NCBI RefSeq assembly: GCF_020131355.1
Contig: NZ_JAHLEL010000006.1
Coordinates: 124,001 to 188,000, forward strand
Direction of reading: 5' to 3'
From: Pseudonocardia sp. ICBG1293
GTDB taxonomy: Bacteria > Actinomycetota > Actinomycetes > Mycobacteriales > Pseudonocardiaceae
Length of the DNA: 64,000 nt
Shown here: positions 59,200-64,000 of the stretch, piece by piece
Position numbering within the stretch: the first letter of the stretch is position 1
Layout of the letters: each line of letters opens with the position of its first letter
Notes under the pieces: generated by a model
What the model was told of the DNA's origin: nothing
The model's input: the letters and a program-made list of their open reading frames with translations, nothing else
Database searches by the model: none
Translations under genes and position numbers: made by a program

Positions 59200-59865
59200 G
59201 TGACGTTCCAGCGGGCCCGGAGCGAGGAGCAGCGGGAGATCCGCCGCCGGGCGATCATGGACGCGGCGGCGGCGATGCTCGACGAGATGCCCGTGGCCGA
59301 GGTGAGCCTCAACGAGCTCAGCCGGCGGGTGGGCCTGGCCAAGTCGAACGTCCTGCGGTACTTCGAGTCGCGCGAGGCGGTGCTGCTCGAACTGCTGGAC
59401 ACCTTCCTCGAGAACTGGCTGGCCGGACTGGCCGACGACCTGGCCCAGGGCATCGACGCGCACGAGGCACCGGAGGCGCGGGCGGCCCGACTGGCCGAGA
59501 TCCTCAGCGGCTCACTGGCGAGCCGGGTGGTGCTGTGCGACCTCTTCGGCGCGCAGGGCGACGTCCTGGAGCACAACGTCTCGGTCGAGGTCGTCAAGCG
59601 ACACAAGCGGTCCTCCCTCGGCAGGCTCGCGGTCATGACCGAGCTGGTACGTCGTCACCTGCCCGAGCTCGGCGACGGCGCGCAGCTGTTCTGCCTGATG
59701 AGCCTGGTCACGGCGGGTGCCCTGTCGGCGTACGTCCCGCCGCCGCCCAGCGTCCTCGCCGCCTATGCGGACGAACCCGCCCTCGGCGTGCTCCACGTGG
59801 AGCTGCGTGACGCTCTGCGGATCTCTCTCACCTCGGCGCTGCTGGGTGTGCTGCCGCGCACCTGA
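59200..59865 (+). CDS. TetR family regulator
   Basis: 221 residues from GTG 59200. N-terminal domain RSEEQREIRRRAIMDAAAAM, helix-turn-helix VSLNELSRRVGLAKSNVLRY with FESREAVLLELL. The C-terminal domain (SLASRVVLCDLFGAQGDVLE, HLPELGDGAQLFCLMSLVTA) matches the TetR group that controls oxidoreductases. The palindromes upstream, 19 and 41 bp from the start, are the likely operators; the divergent SDR operon is the likely target. Confidence 0.88.
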   Translation: MTFQRARSEEQREIRRRAIMDAAAAMLDEMPVAEVSLNELSRRVGLAKSNVLRYFESREAVLLELLDTFLENWLAGLADDLAQGIDAHEAPEARAARLAEILSGSLASRVVLCDLFGAQGDVLEHNVSVEVVKRHKRSSLGRLAVMTELVRRHLPELGDGAQLFCLMSLVTAGALSAYVPPPPSVLAAYADEPALGVLHVELRDALRISLTSALLGVLPRT

Positions 59866-60165
59866 GCCGCTCGGTCCGCCGTCGCACGCGATGATGGCGC
59901 CGGGGGGCGGTGGGACGTCGCGGGCCCCCCGCGGTGCACGCCGATCCGAGGTGTCACACCACGGACCGGCTCGGTGGGGGAGGTCCACGCCTCCGCGTCG
60001 CCCGTCGAGGTCCGGCGTGCCCTCCACGCCGTCGACGTCCGCGTCCCCGCCACCCGGCGCGCGGGCGGCACGGATCCGACAGCGCCGAAGGGACCTCGGC
60101 CGCCCGTTCACCGATCGGGTGGCGACAACCGGTCCGGCCGGCGGCTGTGCCGTCCCGGCGTCGGA
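59866..60165. other. Intergenic gap, nothing recognised
   Basis: 300 bp between convergent TetR genes. Only composition-driven frames are present, and no clear repeats or hairpins were seen. Confidence 0.45.
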
Positions 60166-60615
60166 TCATCGATCGCTGAGGGTGCGCGCCCACGGCTCGT
60201 CCAGCTCGGCCAGGCCGAGCACGGCGACCACGTTGTCGAGCATTCCGGCACCGAACCAGCGCCGCACCTCGGCGTCGTTGTCCAGCGGCTGCCGAACGGC
60301 GTCGACCTGCGTGGCGTAAGACCGACACACGGCCCGCTCGATGAGCGGTTCACGGCTGAACCCGATGCCGGCCGGTTGCACGGCCAGGGTCCCGGTCATG
60401 TCGACGGACACGTGATCCACCGCCGCCGCGAACAGGGCTTGCTTTTTCGAGTACAGGCGGTAGAGATACGGCTGCGAGATGCCGACCGCCTCGGCGATCT
60501 CGTCCGTCGTCGTACCGTAGAAGCCCTTCCGGGCGAAGCAGTCGATCGCCGCTGCGACCACCGCACGCCGTCGTTCGTCGCTCTTCGTGCTGGCGCCGTG
60601 GGTGGGCATGGGCAC
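60166..60615 (-). CDS. Short TetR-type regulator, possibly internally deleted
   Basis: 149 residues from ATG 60615. The DNA-binding domain is complete (RRRAVVAAAIDCFARKGFYG, TTTDEIAEAVGISQPYLYRL, YSKKQALFAAAVDHV). The ligand domain is about 40 residues shorter than usual: after MTGTLAVQPAG the chain passes to REPLIERAVCRSYATQVDAV and ends GMLDNVVAVLGLAELDEPWA, which is normally the last helix. An internal in-frame loss is possible. It lies downstream of a SnoaL-like gene on the same strand. Confidence 0.75.
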   Translation of the reverse strand: MPMPTHGASTKSDERRRAVVAAAIDCFARKGFYGTTTDEIAEAVGISQPYLYRLYSKKQALFAAAVDHVSVDMTGTLAVQPAGIGFSREPLIERAVCRSYATQVDAVRQPLDNDAEVRRWFGAGMLDNVVAVLGLAELDEPWARTLSDR

Positions 60616-60634
60616 CAGTCAAACCCGACCGCTC

Positions 60635-61110
60635 TCAGCTGCCGAAAGGCACGCCGAGGTCGGAGCCGGGCGGCACGTCGTCCGGTGTGAACGCCTCGAT
60701 CGCCACCAAGGGGTTCCAGTGGTCCAGGTAGTGGATGATGCGGGCGTCGTCATCGGTCCGGACGACCGAGATGTAAGTGTCTGCTCGTACGGCTCGCCGG
60801 TCGGCCGCGCCGTACTTGTCGAGCGGAACTCGGCGACCACGAGACTCGGATCGACGGTCTCGTGGAACACCAGGTCGACGAACTCCACGTCGAAGGGCTC
60901 GGGAAAGCGGCTCATGCGCGCGATCAACGCATCGCGCCCGGTGACCCGTGGCGACACTCCGACCGGGGCGAACGGGAACTCGGGCACCGCGTCCGGGGCG
61001 AACAGCTCCACGCATTCGTCGACGCGTCCCGCGGCGGTCAGGCGCAGGTGCTCGACCACGGCGTGCGGGGCACCCGCACGACGGCCGGCGATGTCGTCCT
61101 CGGCTGTCAT
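60635..61110 (-). pseudogene. SnoaL/NTF2-like protein, frameshifted
   Basis: From ATG 61110: AVVEHLRLTAAGRVDECVEL, FAPDAVPEFPFAPVG, ALIARMSRFPEPFDVEFVDL, VVAEFRSTSTARPTGEPYEQT. At about 60778 the frame shifts by one base; the continuation YISVVRTDDDARIIHYLDHW, NPLVAIEAF ends at 60635. Together these give a typical 158-residue cone-fold (ketosteroid isomerase-like) protein. The shift is at a TACTTACA-like site rather than a homopolymer. Confidence 0.78.
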
Positions 61111-61286
61111 CTCGACTCTAAGTTAGTGATCGACCTATAACCTTTCGGTCGCGGCGGCCTCGTCGAACGTCGGTCGATGTGGGGACGGCCCGGCCCGTCA
61201 CCCGTTCCCGGGGCCGGATCTGATACGTCTGTTCCTACCGGCCGCCCCGGTACGGGTGCGGCGGGCCGGCGACGAACGGGAGTGGC
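61111..61286. promoter_or_regulatory. Divergent promoter region of SnoaL-like and FAD dehydrogenase genes
   Basis: An AT-richer patch at 61117-61146 contains GTTAG and CTATAAC half sites 8 bp apart, an imperfect inverted repeat that could bind the nearby TetR protein. No clear -35/-10 pair was recognised. Confidence 0.3.
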
Positions 61287-62956
61287 ATGGACGCGGACGT
61301 GATCGTCGTCGGGGCGGGACTGGCCGGTCTGGTCGCCACCCACGAGCTGACCCGGCGGGGCCACCGGGTCGCGGTCGTCGACCAGGAGGGGCCCGTCGAC
61401 CTCGGCGGGCAGGCGTGGTGGTCCTTCGGCGGCATCTTCCTCGTCGACAGCCCCGAGCAGCGCCGCATGCGGGTGCACGACTCGGTCGAGCTCGCCTGGA
61501 GCGACTGGCAGGGCAGCGCCGGGTTCGACCGCCTCGACGACGAGGACTCCCACGCCGTCCGCTGGGCCCGCGCCTACGTCGAGTTCGCCGCCGGGGAGAA
61601 GCGCTCCTACCTCACCGGGCTGGGCGTCTCCTTCCTCCCGACGGTGGGCTGGGCCGAGCGCGGCGACCTCACCGCGACCGGGCACGGCAACTCCGTGCCC
61701 CGTTTCCACGTGAGCTGGGGGACCGGCACCGGCGTCGTCGGACCGTTCGTCGACTCCGCCCTGCGGGCCGCCGAGGCCGGGCTCGTGACCTTCCACCACC
61801 GCCACCGCGTCGACGACCTGGTCCGCACCGACGGTGCCGTCACCGGCGTCCGCGGCGCCGTCCTGGCCCCGACGACTCGCCGCGCGGCGCCCCGAGCAAC
61901 CGCGACGTGACCGGGGAGTTCACGCTGTCCGCCCCGGCGGTGGTGCTGGCCACCGGCGGGATCGGCGCGAACCACGAGATGGTCCGGCGGTACTGGCCGG
62001 AGCGGATGGGCACGCCGCCGTCGTCGATGATCACCGGGGTGCCGGCCTACGTGGACGGGCGGATGCTCGACATCGCCGCCGCCGCCGGCGTGCGGCTGGT
62101 CAACCGCGACCGCATGTGGCACTACACCGAGGGCGTCGTCAACTGGGACCCGGTCTGGCCCCGTCACGCCATCCGCATCCTGCCCGGGCCGTCGTCGATG
62201 TGGTTCGACGCGCTGGGGCGGCGGCTGCCCGCGCCGTACCTGCCCGGCTACGACACCCTCGGCACCCTGCGCCACCTGCGCACCACCCCGGACATCGCGG
62301 GCTACGACCACTCGTGGTTCGTGCTCACCCAGAAGATCGTCGAGAAGGAGTTCGCGCTGTCGGGCTCCGAGCAGAACCCCGACATCACCTCCGGTCGCCG
62401 CAGTGCCTTCCTCCGCGAACGGCTGCTCAGCCGGGGTGCGCCCGGCCCGGTCGAGGCGTTCACGACCCACGGGGAGGACTTCGTCGTCGCCGACACCCTC
62501 GACGAGCTCGTCGCGCGGATGAACGCTCTCACCGACGCCCCGCCGCTCGACCCGGCACTGCTCCGCGGCCAGATCGAGGCCCGCGACCGGCAGCTGGCCC
62601 ACCCCTACAGCAAGGACGCCCAGGTCCAGGGCATCCACAACGCCCGTCGCTCGCTCGGCGACCGCATCGGCCGGGTCGCCACGCCGCACCGGATCCTCGA
62701 TCCCGCCGCCGGCCCGCTGATCGGGGTGAAGCTGCACGTGCTGACCCGCAAGACCCTCGGCGGGATCCAGACCGACCTGGGCTCCCGCGCCCTCGACACC
62801 CACGGCGAGCCGATCCCCGGGCTGTACGCGGTGGGCGAGGCCGCCGGGTTCGGCGGGGGCGGGGTGCACGGGTACAACGTGCTGGAGGGCACGTTCCTCG
62901 GCGGCTGCATCTTCTCCGGCCGGGCCGCCGGGCGGAGCCTCGCCGGATCGCTGTAG
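61287..62956 (+). pseudogene. FAD-binding dehydrogenase (KstD/flavocytochrome-like), frameshifted
   Basis: From ATG 61287: DVIVVGAGLAGLVATHELTR, GGQAWWSFGGIFLV, then a lost base at about 61870 (GCCCCGACGAC, one G short). The next frame continues GEFTLSAPAVVLATGGIGAN, GIQTDLGSRALDTHGEPIPG, LYAVGEAAGFGGGGVHGYNV and LEGTFLGGCIFSGRAAGRSL to 62956. The combined product, about 556 residues, is a complete FAD_binding_2 enzyme of the 3-ketosteroid-dehydrogenase-like type. Either an inactivating deletion or a sequencing error in a C/G run. Confidence 0.85.
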
Positions 62957-63045
62957 CAACCCGGTGTCTCGCTGAGCGAGAGTCGGCTTCCGCAGCGGTG
63001 GCGCCGCGACGGATGCTCGGCTCCTCGACGACGAGGGGAGCAGCG

Positions 63046-63993
63046 GTGACCGGTGCCGAGAACCGCACGGTCCGGGTCGCGGACCGTCGCCGGGAGGCCG
63101 ACGGGGTGGTGTCGCTGGAGCTGGTCGCCGTCGACGGCGGCCGGCTGCCGGACTGGACCCCCGGCGCGCACGTCGACCTCGTGCTCCCCGGTGGCCGCAC
63201 CCGGCAGTACTCGCTGTGCGGGGACCGATGGGACGCCCACCGCTACCGCGTGGCGGTCCTCCGCGAGCCGGGCGGGCGCGGCGGGTCGGCCTGGGTCCAC
63301 GACCGGCTCGCCGTCGGTGACGAGATCGGGCTGGGCGGGCCACGGAACAACTTCGGGCTGGTCCCGGCCCCGCGCCACCTGTTCGTCGCGGGCGGTATCG
63401 GGATCACCCCGATCCTGCCGATGATCACCACGGCCGCGCTGCTCGGCTCCGACTGGGCGCTGCTCTACGGCGGGCGCACCCGGGCGTCGATGGCGTTCAC
63501 CGCCGAGCTCGCGGTCCACGGGGACCGGGTCCGGACCGTCCCGCAGGACGAGTGCGGGCTGCTCGACCTCGCCGGGTTCCTGGGACGGCCCGCACCGGGC
63601 ACCCGGGTGTACGGCTGCGGTCCCGCCCCGCTGCTCGCGGCGCTGGCCGACGCCACGGCCGGGTGGCCGTCGCACACGGTGCGGACCGAGCGCTTCGTCC
63701 CGCGCGCGACCGGCCCGGTCCGCGACACCGCGTTCGCGGTCCACCTCGCCCGCCGCGGGACCGACGTGACCGTGGCACCCGGGCGCAGCGTCCTCGACGC
63801 GGTCACCGACGCCGGCGTCGACGTGCTGTCGTCCTGCCGGCAGGGCACCTGCGGGACCTGCGAGACGACCGTGCTGGCCGGCGAGCCGGACCACCGCGAC
63901 TCCGTCCTCGACGACGACGAGCGCGCCGCCGCCGACTGCATGCTCGTCTGCGTCTCGCGCTCGCTCGGGCCGCGCCTGGTCCTCGACCTCTGA
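63046..63993 (+). CDS. VanB/PDR-type oxidoreductase (FMN, NAD, 2Fe-2S)
   Basis: 315 residues from GTG 63046 (GGGGAG five bases upstream; ATG 63013 alternative). FMN domain with HVDLVLPGGRTRQYSLCGD, NAD domain FVAGGIGITPILPMI and YGCGPAPLLAAL, and C-terminal plant-type ferredoxin with CRQGTCGTCE plus a distant Cys in DCMLVCVS. It passes electrons from NADH to a terminal oxygenase such as a Rieske demethylase. The oxygenase may lie beyond the window's right edge; upstream is the broken FAD dehydrogenase. Confidence 0.92.
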   Translation: MTGAENRTVRVADRRREADGVVSLELVAVDGGRLPDWTPGAHVDLVLPGGRTRQYSLCGDRWDAHRYRVAVLREPGGRGGSAWVHDRLAVGDEIGLGGPRNNFGLVPAPRHLFVAGGIGITPILPMITTAALLGSDWALLYGGRTRASMAFTAELAVHGDRVRTVPQDECGLLDLAGFLGRPAPGTRVYGCGPAPLLAALADATAGWPSHTVRTERFVPRATGPVRDTAFAVHLARRGTDVTVAPGRSVLDAVTDAGVDVLSSCRQGTCGTCETTVLAGEPDHRDSVLDDDERAAADCMLVCVSRSLGPRLVLDL

Positions 63994-64000
63994 GCCCCGT

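Overview
The window is about 64 kb of very GC-rich DNA with actinobacterial features: many GTG starts, ATGA/GTGA-type overlaps, a mycothiol-dependent isomerase-family protein, fused isobutyryl-CoA mutase (IcmF), TetR and MmyB-type XRE regulators paired with short-chain dehydrogenases, and IS701/IS5 elements. A Pseudonocardiaceae chromosome (Pseudonocardia or a relative) fits best; this is an inference from gene content, not a database match.

Layout. (1) 1-24.8 kb is ordinary chromosome: a cut-off GH3 glycosidase with a TetR regulator, a soluble metal/B12-receptor-like protein, a LysR/MFS divergon, a second MFS exporter, IcmF, a PhoD-like phosphatase, a ROK glucokinase and a DoxX protein with a long basic helical tail. 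A tight operon follows whose first two genes correspond to the two halves of the plant Tm-1 protein (UPF0261 plus PEP-hydrolase-like TIM barrel). Then come a D-threonine-aldolase-like enzyme overlapping an aldonolactone oxidase, an SDR with tandem operators and a TetR gene, and an LLM flavin oxidoreductase. (2) A tRNA-Met(CAT) at 24.8 kb marks the edge of an accessory region (24.9-39.5 kb). It holds an IS5-type element, two regulator/SDR divergons, about 1.2 kb of decayed DNA, and a two-component system whose kinase is cut off by IS701. Behind this is a stack of abutting insertion elements: IS701, an IS5-type element carrying a pRiA4b ORF-3 passenger, two identical 980-bp IS5-type elements, a further IS, and two copies of a 121-bp MITE. 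The elements share TNA junctions. (3) 39.5-44.9 kb is a catabolic divergon: an esterase on one strand and, on the other, a salicylate-hydroxylase-like flavoprotein, a LysR regulator and catBAC. A perfect ATAC-N7-GTAT LysR box lies between the two arms. The likely route is aromatic ester to salicylate to catechol to muconolactone. (4) 45-53.3 kb holds a large secreted alpha/beta hydrolase, a third identical MITE, and a homogentisate-type module: a TetR-MarR fusion regulator, an MBL-fold protein, an aromatic hydroxylase and homogentisate dioxygenase. (5) 53.3-64 kb is rich in interrupted genes (arsenite/bile-acid type transporter, S1 protease, SDR, SnoaL-like protein, FAD dehydrogenase) among intact ones: a secreted Ig-like protein, an SDR, TetR regulators and a VanB-type reductase.

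The most interesting points are the self-regenerating CTC-TNA-GAG junction array with its MITE family, the TetR-MarR fusion with a MITE in its promoter region, the split Tm-1 operon, the salicylate/catechol divergon, and a 25-bp perfect-stem hairpin beside a 29-30-bp tandem repeat. All family names come from reading motifs by eye; no searches were run.
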